Source of the DNA: Chelydra serpentina
Lineage: Eukaryota; Chordata; Testudines; Chelydridae
Length of the DNA: 64,000 nt
Assembly (NCBI GenBank): GCA_037349315.1
Contig: JBAIAC010000007.1
Span: 930,001 to 994,000, forward strand
Reading direction: 5' to 3'
The translations under genes and the position numbers were made by a program. Positions 63,770-64,000 of this stretch are shown here, in pieces (position 1 is the first letter of the stretch; each line of letters starts with the position of its first letter). The notes beneath the pieces were generated by a model. The model had not been told where the DNA came from. It did no database searches and saw nothing but the letters and a program-made list of their open reading frames with translations.

Positions 63770-64000
63770 TACGTCATGTCTAGTCTAGGAAAATATACTG
63801 CAGTAAAAATGCTAGCTAATACCTTTTTCTAGGATGACCATAGCCAGCTGAATTCTGTCTACTCTGCCATTTTAAAAATACTGCCTATTTTCCTAAGATA
63901 GACATAGCCTTAGAGACGTATGCTCCGTTTCTTTATTGTCAACACACATTTTAGTCCAATTGCCTATGCATCAAAACTTTATTATGTGTGGTGACAGGTT

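Overview
This window is vertebrate nuclear DNA, most likely from a turtle; a crocodilian or another non-avian reptile is possible. It has short, well spliced exons in large introns, CR1 LINEs with the turtle-style 3' end, a DIRS-type tyrosine-recombinase retrotransposon, MIR-like SINE remnants, many short hAT- and Harbinger-like DNA transposons, and no L1 or Alu sequence. Two protein-coding genes lie tail to tail.

ATL1 (atlastin-1) is on the + strand at about 1339-20490. Eight 3' exons are present, encoding what corresponds to human residues 211-558: the end of the GTPase domain with the RD motif, the three-helix bundle, both membrane segments and the C-terminal tail. Earlier exons lie to the left of the window. 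All junctions are GT-AG, phases agree, and the summed length reaches residue 558 exactly. One exon is only 15 bases long.

SAV1 (Salvador, the Hippo-pathway scaffold) is complete on the - strand at about 57875-22250. Its five coding exons give a 383-residue protein with two WW domains and a C-terminal SARAH domain. The first exon sits in a CpG island at about 57.7-58.4 kb, next to a roughly 61-base minisatellite. Intron 2 (17 kb) starts with GC instead of GT. The two genes' likely poly(A) sites are about 1.5-1.8 kb apart, separated by a GC-rich block with no recognised gene.

The rest is intronic and intergenic DNA colonised by transposons. The largest is a 4.5-kb DIRS-like element at 38347-42811 in SAV1 intron 2, with inverted terminal repeats, an internal complementary region, and gag, RT/RNase H and tyrosine-recombinase reading frames. 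RT and recombinase each have a changed key residue. A deleted relative lies upstream of SAV1 at 59224-61426, carrying a CR1 and a palindromic Harbinger-like MITE inside it. Two hAT copies share transposase sequence, and at least four short hAT elements keep 8-base target duplications. In two places neighbouring Harbinger-like MITEs share a single TAA/TTA.

I saw no tRNA, rRNA, CRISPR or bacterial feature, and no convincing new multi-gene system. The best leads are the GC-AG intron, the microexon, the duplicated exon-intron junction in ATL1, and the nested transposon structures.
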